Assembly: GCA_905250885.1 (NCBI GenBank)
Contig: CAJNOQ010000082.1
Location: 16,357-80,356 of the forward strand
DNA from: Didymodactylos carnosus
Lineage: Eukaryota; Rotifera; Eurotatoria; Philodinida; Philodinidae
Direction: 5' to 3'
DNA: 64,000 nt
This document shows, piece after piece, positions 48,499-57,818 of the stretch; the stretch's first letter is position 1; each line of letters opens with the position of its first letter. The notes under the pieces are model-generated. The model was not told where the DNA came from and searched no databases. It worked only from the letters and a program-made list of their open reading frames with translations. The translations under genes and the position numbers were made by a program.

Positions 48499-50264
48499 GT
48501 AAGCGATCTTACACAGTGAGCAATTAACTGCCCTCCACATTAAAACGATTGTTTTCTACAAATTTCTTCTTCGTTACTAAGATTTTTTTGGTGCTTTCCG
48601 TCACCGCACTTCATCTAAAGACGTCCTCCTTTTTTCTTAACCCTTTCGCGCCGAGATTTTTTCTCAGTAAGAAATGTGTCCGTATCTAATGGAAAAATGG
48701 TTTTTCTTACAGTTTGTGAAAAGCTCGTCCATCTGGAAGGAAAGAAAGCTTTCTAGAAAGCACTAGAGATAAATCACGCACCATCATTGCAAAGAACAGA
48801 GCAAGAGAGAAAAATGACGTCGTTCGAACATACTAGCAGGAGAAAACGAGCTATGCAATAACATACATGTAAACAAAACAAAAGAAATGTCACTAGAATA
48901 CGTGTCTGAGAGCGATATACTTTGATACTAATGGAGAGGAGAACTGGAGACAAAACGCACAAGTACAAGCCCTACAGATTTAACAAGCTACTGCTCTCAG
49001 TTCTTTTCGACAGACGAAACGAAGTATGAAATGCTTCGCATTTAGAAATACATATGTATTGTGAAATCATCATCACCATCGGTCTTTCTATCCTTGTAAT
49101 AGATAGAACTCCTCAAACACTTGAGTAAAATTGTATTTGAAGCTATATTAATACGGGCATTTAATGAAAAACCTAGCCGTCCCATATATGGGACACCCGG
49201 CGCGAAAGGGTTAACGATTTTTAAGTCTCAAAAAGGGTAAGTTCGATTATGTTGAAAATTTTATGGTGAATAAATCACCTAAAGTAACGAAATAGGTTAT
49301 TATGAAAAATACTTGTGTAAATCAGCTTTTACGGTTACTGTGAAACTCACTAGTTCTTCAGAGGGTTTTGCTTAGTCACTTGGCCAGTATGTCAATCATT
49401 GTCTAATGGAGTTGAATTTTTTTGGAGATAGCTGCGACTATATCTCAGAAGTAGTTTTGGGCTCTGTAAAAAATGTAGCTCTCTTTTTGTTATAAAATAA
49501 TATGTGAAGAGTTTTTGCCAGGATCAAGTCTGTCACTTTGAAAATTATATAAATCCGAGAAGAAACGTTAGAAAATAAAACCATCGATTTTACCTTTGGA
49601 GGACACTACAAGGTATTTGTGGTGAAAACTTCAGCTCGTTCGTATAAACCTTCATACATTCATCCAGGTACAAGATAAATGTCTCTAAAAAATCAGCAAG
49701 TTTCCAATAAACAAAGAAAACCACCTTACAGAAGTTTTTCATTGGACATATGGCTCATCATTTTAGATCTTCTATAATGCCACGAAATTTTTAACCCAAT
49801 TGGACGGACTATTTTTGAGATCTTAAAATTGTAAAAAAAACGAGAGTACCCTAAACTTCTGTTTACTTATTGATACGAAGTTGCCAAAGCGTTTAACAGC
49901 ATCATTTCAGTGAATTTATAGAAGAGATCCCAATGTTCACCATTATAAATGCAAAATAATAACGATGTCAAGATTAGTGTAGTTTTTTACTCATAACTTC
50001 AATAGAAAAGTCACCGTGGAATCATTAGAACTTAATGTTGAAAACGAATCAGTCTTATTTAAAATAAAGCTTGGACTCAACTAATGATCAATTCAAGTAA
50101 TTTAAAGCGGAGCTGCAGAATTCTTACCAAGCTCAAACAATAATCTTATTAGAGCAACAAAATTTTTTCTAAATATAAAGTCGATAAAATGTTAAATTTT
50201 CTTACTAACTGATAATTTTGAATTGAAAAGATCTTGATGCCATGATGTCATACATTTATTTTAG
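48499..50264 (+). other. Inferred 1766-bp intron holding a MITE
   Basis: Donor GTAAGC at 48499 and acceptor TTTATTTTAG ending at 50264. The phases agree: one base before and two after rebuild a Gly codon, and the second exon continues into the ATG at 50270. The intron contains the 570-bp piggyBac-like element and otherwise AT-rich non-coding sequence. Intron status is inferred from splice signals and phase; it is much longer than the 38-77-bp introns seen elsewhere in the window. Confidence 0.6.
48641..49210. mobile_element. piggyBac-like MITE, TTAA-flanked
   Basis: Flanked on both sides by TTAA (48637-48640 and 49211-49214), the target of piggyBac elements. Inverted ends are CCCTTTCGCGCCG and CGGCGCGAAAGGG. 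A subterminal palindrome GTCCCATATATGGGAC lies near 49180. There is no transposase. It lies inside the inferred intron, so insertion would be tolerated. Confidence 0.85.
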
Positions 50265-51493
50265 GCAATATGTTTACACATGATGATGATGATTACTCAA
50301 ATAACACCGACACTCCGCGTTATATTTACGTCCTTCACTTACAGAATGCATCAATGACTCGAGGACCAGAACATAAACTCAGCAATGAGGATTTAAACAT
50401 ACTAGCAACGAAAATACTTAATAATATATCGGACGTAAATAATCATTCGTGGACAGGCGTAGAGAAGACATATGACTGCGTTGGTGTTGGCTATACAGAA
50501 AATGGAGACTTGATTGTGAATGCAAACGTTAAAGAACGCTACCCATGCGCAGGTAAAAAAAAGGGAAATGATAGCGTTTGTTACGGTGAAATGGGATTGA
50601 ATGAAAAACTCGCTAAAGTAATTGAAAATACTATCAAAGACGAAATAAAGAAATCTGGTGATCATAAAGTTGAAATAATCAAAGCGAAACTAGGTGACAA
50701 TGAAAAACCATCAGCTGTTACGAATGCTAGAAGTCATGCTGAAATGCAAATAATCTCTCATGCAAAACAGCATGATTTAAATATTCAAGCACTTGGAACT
50801 AGTAAACCACCATGCCGTCCGTGCAAAGAAGAGTTGGAAAAGCAAAATGTAAAACTTCATTATGATGAGGAAGGAAATCAAAGACCCAAAAATTGGGCTC
50901 CATCAGAAGACATAGACACTGAGATAATAAGAATAAAGTCAAGAGATAAAGTTCGAGTAAACAAAAACTTTTTAGAAAGCAACATACCCAAAACAAAAAA
51001 GCAAGCGCACAAAGAATTTCAATCAAATTTAAAACAAAAATTGATTCCAAAACCAAATTTGCATGCAACTGCTGCCAGTGTTTTAGACACCATCGATACG
51101 ATAGACGAAGGCGGTTCGACTTATGCTGGTAGGTTCAACGCTTATTCCGGCACATATGAAACAAAAAGGACACTTCGAAAGGGGGCGTACGCAGGTGCTA
51201 GTATTGCTGAAGCTATAGCTAACTATGGACCATGTGGAGTAAGCGCTTCACTTCTCTCAGCATCTGCTCATGTTGAATATGGTCTCAACAATTCAGTTGG
51301 CGTCGATCTCTCCATAGTACGAGCAGTGGCACATGCAGGACCTCTACAAGTCGGAGTTGGTTTGAATTTAGATACGAATGCTAGTGTTGGCTTCGATGGT
51401 ATTCAAGCTTCTCTCTTAGGATTTGGTTTTCGTGCTGGTCTTAAAACAGGAGTCAAAACGCCTGTTGTTGATGCCAGTTGTAATGTTATATAA
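50265..51493 (+). CDS. Toxin-type cytidine deaminase domain with Gly/Ala-rich tail (last exon)
   Basis: ORF of 407 residues from ATG 50270; the exon edge is at 50265. Zinc-deaminase signatures: S-H156-A-E158 (His ligand and catalytic Glu) and P-P-C182-R-P-C185 (two Cys ligands). They sit in a frame resembling the deaminase domains of bacterial polymorphic toxins that recur sporadically in eukaryotes, rather than housekeeping nucleoside deaminases. The substrate cannot be told from sequence. Residues of about 225-265 are basic. Residues of about 280-407 form repeated Gly/Ala/Val-rich beta-like stretches (VGVDLS, VGVGLNLDT, VGFDG, LGFGFRAG), a C-terminal module also seen, to my memory, in other invertebrate proteins of unknown function. 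No frameshifts or stops. It could stand alone from ATG 50270, but the in-phase acceptor favours fusion to the upstream gene. Confidence 0.8.
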
Positions 51494-51518
51494 CAAAGCT
51501 GTTGTAATTTGTTTCACG

Positions 51519-51524
51519 AATAAA
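51519..51524 (+). terminator. Poly(A) signal AATAAA
   Basis: A canonical AATAAA 26 nt after the deaminase stop codon, at a sensible distance for 3'-end formation of the giant gene. Confidence 0.55.
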
Positions 51525-51529
51525 CTTTG

Positions 51530-52560
51530 TTGCCATAAACTGGAAATTTTGATTGTTAAAACCGAAAAAGAAAGCACTTATTACAGTGGTTTGGCTTCAA
51601 ATTCAGAATGGGAGACTTTTCGTTTAATCACTTGCCCTGCAATGACTGCTTCTTGTTTTGCGGTGATACTTGAGCGTTTATTAGGGGACGCTAAGAACTA
51701 TTCAACGGTATAATAATATCAACAGATCAGTGAATTAGCTTTATGAATAGTTTAAAGAAAAATATATGTGTAAAAAAGTGTGACAGGAATTTTATCAAGT
51801 TCAAAACTATTTTATTTGACACAGATGACAACTCTTTTACAATGAAAAATGACATCTAAATGTGTCGTCAACTAGCATAGTCAATAATTATGAAGTATTG
51901 TATGAAATGTATCTAATGAATGATAAGTTATTTACTGTCATTTAATATATGTGTTGATATCATCATTTTCTCTTTCATCCTTCATATTTATCGGCATTTT
52001 TAATATCATCTATAGTTCCTTTTAACGATGGATCATCATCAATAAGTATATTGCAATATTCATGAGTACGTGAAGTCATGTTTTTTGATCATATTCGTAG
52101 ATACGCCTCCATGTTCAACTGCGTCATCGTTGCAAAGATCAATATCCATTTCTTTTATAGACAAGTGAGTAAGAGAGATTGAATGAAATGCTGTTGGCAA
52201 ATGATATCTAGTATGTATGGCTGTGCGATGGATATATAAAACTGAAATAAATACTTACCACCGAAATAAAAAAATCAAGATGAAACAATAGACAGTTATA
52301 CCAAAATTGAATAATTATTTATACTTAATAGCAGCTAACGCTGTTGAAAATAGGATTAGTGGTAGCTAGTGAGAGTCTCTATGTGACCATAAACATATAA
52401 TATAATAAATACCGTTTAGTGCTCAGAAAAAATGAGAAAATGGAAAAAATACGAAAACTGAAAAAAATCAAGTTTCCATCTCTGAATAGCAGAGCAGTGA
52501 AAGGGTCCTGTGTTGATATTCGGATCATAACGTTCACTTTCGTCAAGTTGAGATTCAAGC
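51530..52560. other. Non-coding stretch downstream of the giant gene
   Basis: AT-rich with short frames only. Nothing that I can support as a gene or element end. Confidence 0.5.
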
Positions 52561-52611
52561 CTTCTGATGATTCCTTTAGCCGGGATGGAATCTAGATAAG
52601 AGCAGCTTTAT

Positions 52612-52656
52612 CTCACCCTAAGCAAGGTCGAAACACGTGTCGTGATTGCTTTCTTC
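52612..52656 (+). ncRNA. Decayed hammerhead ribozyme remnant
   Basis: Shares with the intact hammerhead downstream the AGCAAGG-(T/C)-GAAAC segment, a palindromic stem III (ACACGTGT here) followed by the cleavage-site C, and stem I (TCAC/GTGA). The catalytic CTGATGA box is missing; the place where it should be is consistent with a deletion of about ten bases. Probably non-cleaving. Confidence 0.5.
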
Positions 52657-52659
52657 TAA

Positions 52660-53030
52660 CATACTCATCGCAATTTGAACTGCCAACCAGGTGTAAGCTC
52701 TGCTGTTTTCTAGTCTGATCTTTTTCCAGATCAGATAATAATGCAAATAGTAGACTAGATCAGCAGTTTTGTCTTCGTCTTAGGAGATTGACTCATGTAG
52801 ATGGACATACCGTTCTCCTTAGGGATGAAATGCTGATCGGCATGGTTTCCCGTTCGGATATGTTCTTCCAGAATAGGCGAAATGAGTGACAAACCTGACT
52901 ATATTTATTCTCTTCGGGAGAATAGAATATAGCTGATCACTGTCATTCATGGACATTCATTGAATCCTACTAGTTGTAGGTCTTTCAACTAAGATAGACA
53001 TTCAGGAGGTACAAGTGTAAGGTGGTAGGG
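52660..53030. other. Sequence between the two hammerhead motifs
   Basis: About 370 bp, non-coding, less AT-rich than its surroundings. It probably belongs to the retroelement or retrozyme that carries the ribozymes. No long direct repeat is visible by eye. Confidence 0.4.
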
Positions 53031-53034
53031 CGAT

Positions 53035-53096
53035 GGCTCTAACTACCTGATGAGACCTTTCAGCAAGGCTGAAACGCGTCGTAGTGGCTGTATGCC
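53035..53096 (+). ncRNA. Type I hammerhead ribozyme
   Basis: All core elements are present in order: stem I 5' strand ACTAC (53042-53046), core CTGATGA (53047-53053), and stem II (54-59 with 65-70; one mismatch and one G-U pair; loop TCAGC). Then come GAA (53071-53073), a loop-less palindromic stem III ACGCGT (53074-53079), cleavage base C 53080 and stem I 3' strand GTAGT (53081-53085). A second helix of stem I (GGC 53035-53037 with GCC 53094-53096) encloses an asymmetric internal loop, as needed for the tertiary contact of fast hammerheads. The very short stem III is typical of hammerheads in Penelope-like elements and retrozymes, which are thought to cleave as dimers. Predicted cleavage is between 53080 and 53081. 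Confidence 0.85.
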
Positions 53097-53440
53097 TTTT
53101 TGCAATTGTATCTTTTCTATCTAACTACTCACCCTCAGCCATCCTCACCCTCAGTACACTCGATCTGGGCAACGTCATCACCATTCTTCAATAACTTGGA
53201 GTGGTTTTAGTTGATTTCAATGATCACTCGTATCAGCGAAGAACACATCAGTTCAATGTGGTCTGACGACTGATGGGTTGTTCGTCTCAATCTAGCAGTT
53301 TCAGACGGTTTCCGGCAAAGAAAGGAAAAACTGAGCATGACCATGGTTTTATCAATGAACTAAATTGATCAATGCGGATTATGTGGTATTGCTGAACAAT
53401 TAGAAATATGCTATGTTATTCTTGAGAAGTGTTTTTTAAA

Positions 53441-54162
53441 GCCTCATTCACTGGATATATGTTAGAAAGCGGTTTGAACATTTTTATCGCGGCCTTTCTT
53501 TTGTATTGTATGACATATCGTTGTCCGAATGCTGGAATAAAGATTGTTCTTTCCAACATTCACTTCACGAGAAGTAACTTGGTGCTGAACGGTTCGACTG
53601 TTGTAGATTTCTGCCCTATTGAAATGTCATTCGCGTCCAATCGACGCACAACAACAGACCAAGAGGCCAATGTCAATGACTATATTCGTCGACGTGCACC
53701 ACCCTCCTTTCAAGGATTTCAAGTGACAGAAAGTGTCGTTGAAAAACAATTCTGTCTAATTTTGACTAACAACTTCCGCTTTGTGCGACGGGAGCAACAG
53801 GTAACGAAGGATGACTAAAAAGAAAAAGACTTTTCTGGACTGGTCGTTGTATATGAATTTCTTGGGATATGTTGTAGCGAGCACGACAACCACAGCAACG
53901 AGATCGGAAACATCATCATTATCCTCATCATCATCATCCGCAGCAGCAACAGCAACAACAACAGCAGCAGCAAGGTGCCATGCCTGATGTTGAATTGTCT
54001 CTTGATGGGTTGATGAGACATAGTAGCTAGGTGGTGGTGATGATAACGGTGGACATCGAGACATCGACGATGAGTTTGTGGACGCACTACGACGTTTGGT
54101 CCATTCATACATTCAACGAACCAGTCGCCCGTTTCCACTGAACTATGTCATTGACTTGTCAT
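53441..54162 (+). CDS. Unknown multi-exon gene, 5' part (His/Gln-rich)
   Basis: Exon 53441-53800 (an ORF open from 53429 via GTG; the first ATG is 53459) encodes a hydrophobic segment, LNIFIAAFLLYCM, then a polar region. A 77-bp intron (53801-53877, GTAACG...TTGTAG) joins in phase 0 to an exon starting 53878. That exon encodes HHHYPHHHH and then an uninterrupted Gln run. The frame changes near 54028: either a one-base deletion or a 38-bp intron (53989-54026), after which DDEFVDALRRLVHSYI follows in the new frame to TGA 54162. I do not recognise the family. The introns show a true eukaryotic gene; the shifts suggest decay or uncertain bases. Confidence 0.5.
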
Positions 54163-54910
54163 GAACGGCACATTAACACTGTCGATTTGAAGTTTGAAGG
54201 CAATGAACAACCGGTAGCGACGTATGGTATGTTTGCATGTGGCAGTCCTTTGTGTCCGTGTGGCCATCCGTCGTTTGCCTGGAAGAAAGGTCAATCATGG
54301 CCAGTTGTGGAATTTTCCTCCAGTCAAATCCATCATTTTGTCAATGAATATCAAGCCATTCTCAATTGTCCAGCATTAAGCACTTGATCGCAGGATTTAT
54401 TGAATGCAATCTAATATTGATCGAATGTAGACCTGTACAACGTCGAGCATTATCTATGCCATGACCTGTCCATGTGGCCACTTTGATTATGTCGATTCGA
54501 TCGAGAAAACATTGGTCGAAGCCATAGCTCGTAAGTTTTCCTTTTGCGCTAACGCTAAATGAACTGTTTCTATTTGCGTAGAACATCGTGAACATGGCAA
54601 TCGAATCGTTCATGAACTGCTGACTGGTGCCCCTTTCTACCAAGGATCCCTCGATCCTAAAGAGCAGGAGTAATGAAAGAGGCAAATCTCGATATTTATT
54701 ACTTTCATTGATCTATGTAGGAAAGAAATGGCCAATACGATGCGTCTCTATCGGCATTTTGCTCGATGTCCATCATCGCTACGATCGTTTCTGGATCCCT
54801 ACTCATCGATTCTTATAAAGGAATCAGACAAGAATCTTACTGAAAACTTATATGGATCCTATAAGATCCAGGTAAGAATCTTATCACACTCTTACAAGAT
54901 TCGTATATAA
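54145..54910 (+). CDS. Unknown multi-exon gene, 3' part (two CPCGH motifs, 51-bp introns)
   Basis: The segment 54145-54387 carries ACGSPLCPCGH and a WPVVEF stretch. After a junction I could not define cleanly (acceptor GAATGTAG ending 54430), exon 54431-54530 carries TCPCGHFDYVDSIEKT, a second CPCGH. Intron 54531-54581 (GTAAGT...GCGTAG, 51 bp) joins in phase to 54582-54669 (HGNRIVHELLTGAPFYQG). Intron 54670-54720 (GTAATG...ATGTAG, 51 bp) joins in phase to exon 54721-54910 (RLYRHFARCPSSLRSFLDPY). The last residues read into a TAAGAATC-rich repeat, so the natural C-terminus may be displaced. The paired CPCGH motifs suggest metal binding, but the family and function are unknown to me. One frame break lies near 54150 between this and the 5' part. 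Confidence 0.55.
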
Positions 54911-54990
54911 GAAAACGCTCGAAAGTGCCACGAATTTCGTAAGAGTCTTATAAGAATCTGATAAGAGATTTGCAAGAATTGCATAAGAAA
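54815..54990. repeat. TAAGAATCTTAT-type short repeat cluster
   Basis: Multiple direct and inverted copies of AAGAATCTTA/TCTTATAAG within 180 bp. The cluster overlaps the end of the last exon of the unknown gene. It is similar in style to the CCTAAGATACC cluster at 63430-63545. Confidence 0.55.
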
Positions 54991-54999
54991 CTGCTGAGA

Positions 55000-55415
55000 A
55001 TTCGAGTGTTATTCTTAACGGAACTCCGACTCTTCCACGAACTTTTCATAGTATACATTTGGATATTTTTGGCAATGTTCGCTGGAGGTGAGGAGTGTGT
55101 GTGCAGTGTGAGAGTGAGTTCGAACAGTAGTTTGACACAAAACATATTTTCATGATGCGAAACTGTATATCTGTAACTGTATCACATAATGACTATTCAC
55201 CACATAACTTCACTGAGGTTTCAAAACATGATGTACAAAATACAAAATCAGGCATATTATTGGTGTGCATATTTGTCGTATTGTAGGATGCCTCCTGAAG
55301 TGATGCTGACGGTAACGCGAAATTCATCTGGCGAGGGGATTCATAGTATTGTTATTCTCCTTCCCGATTAATCCGTATTATTTCAGCCACACAATATCAC
55401 CTAAAATTTATTTTT
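55000..55415. other. Unassigned non-coding stretch
   Basis: Short open frames only, no recognisable domains. Confidence 0.4.
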
Positions 55416-55422
55416 ATTTGTT

Positions 55423-55829
55423 GAGTGATGTTAATTCAAAGACTGGGGTACAGAACTTTGCAGACTACGAGAGCTTTTGATCCTACACAAGAATATTGAA
55501 AACTAGGGGAACATTGATGAAAAAACGGATACACAGCTATGACCCACATTAAACAACTAAGCCGTTGATTACATTCTCTTAAATTATAGCAGTATTATTG
55601 GAATGCTGGATTATTCGAGGCGGCTGAAGAGACTGAGAGAGAGTCACCGATCAGCATCTCATCCTCCTTTATAATTAACAACTTTTCACTGGTCTTAAAG
55701 TTCTTCTCTTCACAACTCTACAAAAGCACTAGACATTTTCGTAGTTTTCGATCTTTTTATGTATGGCAAAAAGATCTCATAGTCTGCGAAGCTCTGTATT
55801 CCAGTCTTTGAATTGACATCACTAGCTAT
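55423..55829. repeat. About 400-bp foldback element
   Basis: The arms at about 55423-55472 and 55776-55829 are inverted copies containing GTGATGT(T/C)AATTCAAAGACTGG and CAGACTA. Non-coding interior. Confidence 0.7.
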
Positions 55830-56048
55830 TAGTTGTTCTAGCAAGCTGCATAATCGTGAATAGTTACACTTTTTTCTGTATTCGTAGAAAATACAAATAT
55901 GTACCAAGCAAGAGCATGGTGGATAAGAGCTACGTACGATAATCCGCTGCTTTTTACTGATTACCCCGAAACGGATGAAGATAGTCTTATGAACAAAAAG
56001 AAAAACATAGAACAAAATCAAGAGCGACAGGAATGACAAAGTATTTTA

Positions 56049-56660
56049 TTGAACACGCAACTTGATCCCGAAGGATATTTAGCTCCCAATAAAAAATTTC
56101 TTCAAAGACAACAACAGACAGATAATGAGAATCCTATTGATGAAATGTTACTTGGCGAGCAAATTGTAACTACCCAATATTCTAAAAATGGATGGATATA
56201 TAACCGCGGAATTTATTTCGACAACTGGTACACAGGTTTACCACCACAACAGTGTTTTTGTCCTCTATCAACGTACGGAGAATACTGTCAATATTTTAGT
56301 GATCGCATTATAGTTATAACATATTTAGAAGGACATATACAGCCTAAAAATGTTTCTGACATTGTAATCAAAGTGTTTGCTATGCTTTTTCTTCATAATG
56401 AAATAGTCGATGCGAAGGAGTTTCATTTTACATCTGCATTAACGAATTTAAATTATGAACATAAATTTAATTTAATTTATCCAAGATCAAGAATATTTTA
56501 TGAAACAATGAGCAATTCCTCGTCATATTATGTGAATTTTGAAGCATATCACTTTAATTTGCATAATGCATGTTTAGAACATGATCCGTTACATAAACCA
56601 CTTCCATTGATTTATTCACAATTTTTACCATTTCGAGGATATGGACAATGGCAAAAATAA
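56049..56660 (+). pseudogene. EGF-like domain protein fragment
   Basis: Encodes about 200 residues. Residues of about 68-88 read Q-C-F-C-P-L-S-T-Y-G-E-Y-C-Q-Y followed by DRI, the C.CP..YG..C ending of an EGF-like module. A predicted beta-rich domain with RSRIFYETMSNSSSYYVNFEAY follows, then an LPLIYSQFLPF segment. This resembles a bdelloid group of EGF-like cell-surface proteins in which such a domain precedes membrane segments. There is no ATG start, signal peptide or membrane segment here, and after the stop (TAA 56658-56660) a few further related-looking residues appear in frame. I read it as a fragment, and call it EGF-like only from the Cys pattern. Confidence 0.5.
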
Positions 56661-56664
56661 GCTG

Positions 56665-56990
56665 TTGTATCATTTGATATGTTCATTATTGATAAACATG
56701 TATCATTATTTTGACATGAATTTCTACTATGATTAAAGCAAATATGATTTTGATTTATTTGCTTAAATTTCAATGTCTTAGCCAAACGAAAAGATGGTAG
56801 AAAATTAAATTGAATTGAATACTGCCAAATAGCAATTACTTGTATTGTTGAATTATTAAATTTATTGAATTATCAATTTTGTTCTATGTTTTTCTTTTTG
56901 TTAATAAAAAAGAAAAATCGACCCTCTGGAAATATCTCAGAATCCTTCGGAAATGCATTACCCTTGTGAGGTACCGCATCTGAATGCGCA
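56665..56990. other. AT-rich tail after the EGF-like fragment
   Basis: No feature that I can support. Confidence 0.4.
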
Positions 56991-56994
56991 TCGA

Positions 56995-57170
56995 TTTCTG
57001 AGCAAAATAAGACCTTTCCGAGCTTCCCAGCGTCTTTCTAAGCCGAGTTATTGGCAAATCTCTTAAAGGATTTCGAGTCAGCCGGATCTCTGAAAGTAAA
57101 ATGGCCTTATCTCGGCCTAGAGATGTCCTAGAAGGCTCGAGGACGTCTCATTTTGCTCAGAATTTGACGC
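56995..57170. repeat. Foldback related to the 1962 and 7823 elements
   Basis: Left motif GAGCAAAATAAGACCTTTCCGAGC and right motif GAGGACGTCTCATTTTGCTC form inverted arms. The GACGTCTCATTTTG core recurs near 2082-2098, 7938-7955 and 8107-8123. Confidence 0.55.
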
Positions 57171-57174
57171 TTTA

Positions 57175-57800
57175 TCAATACGATGTGCTAAAAGAATTCC
57201 AAAAGGCTCTTGAAGGTTTCTGAAAGTTCTGGTTTTTTGCAAAAATGTCTTGGAAAACTCCAAATCTCTCAAACACATTTCTAAGGTATTCAGCATTGCT
57301 TTTTACCTAGAAAACCATAATAGCTCTAGGTGGAAATATCACTGAGTTATGGGCTCATCATCTGAAGGATTTTTCGAAAAACTCGCACTTTTTCAGTCTT
57401 TTCCTAATTTGTCCTAAAATGAAAAACGTTTCGAAAAAAACGAAGCATACTTTTGTGGAGCAAGGCTAGGCGAATCTTCTGGCGTATGAAAGAAGTCTCT
57501 GGCTCTCATGGCAAAAAACTAGATAGCATTGCGCAATGAGAACCTCAAGGTTCGAGCGATCGGTGTTTGACCAGCTACCGGAGTTTAAGTCTTGAAGACA
57601 AGTCGTCGAATGACAAGTGCCTAGATGTGCTTCGTGATGCTGAATCCGAAAATCGCATCGGTGAGGTCGAAAAATGAAAAGATCAGGAAATAATCGGAAT
57701 TTTTCTGAAAAATCGGTTTTTCGAGGTTTTTGACGCCTTCTCAGTATTTTGAGGTTTTCTGCATGAAAACTCGGTCAAATCGAAAAAATAAGGTCAGATT
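57175..57800. other. Non-coding stretch
   Basis: About 630 bp with short TTTTTCGA-type repeats. No gene or RNA that I can support. Confidence 0.4.
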
Positions 57801-57818
57801 CGTGATCAGCAGCGTCTG

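Noticed and set aside
52563-52592. Another hammerhead core starting with CTGATGA at 52564
   Set aside because: A CTGATGA with a possible stem follows, but no proper stem III with cleavage base and no stem I partner can be drawn.
53815-54138. Minus-strand frames opposite the 53.4-54.1 kb gene
   Set aside because: They are antisense shadows of the His/Gln-rich exon; the plus-strand reading has splice signals and sensible composition.
54362-54685. Minus-strand 107-residue frame
   Set aside because: Antisense to exons with well-defined 51-bp introns on the plus strand.
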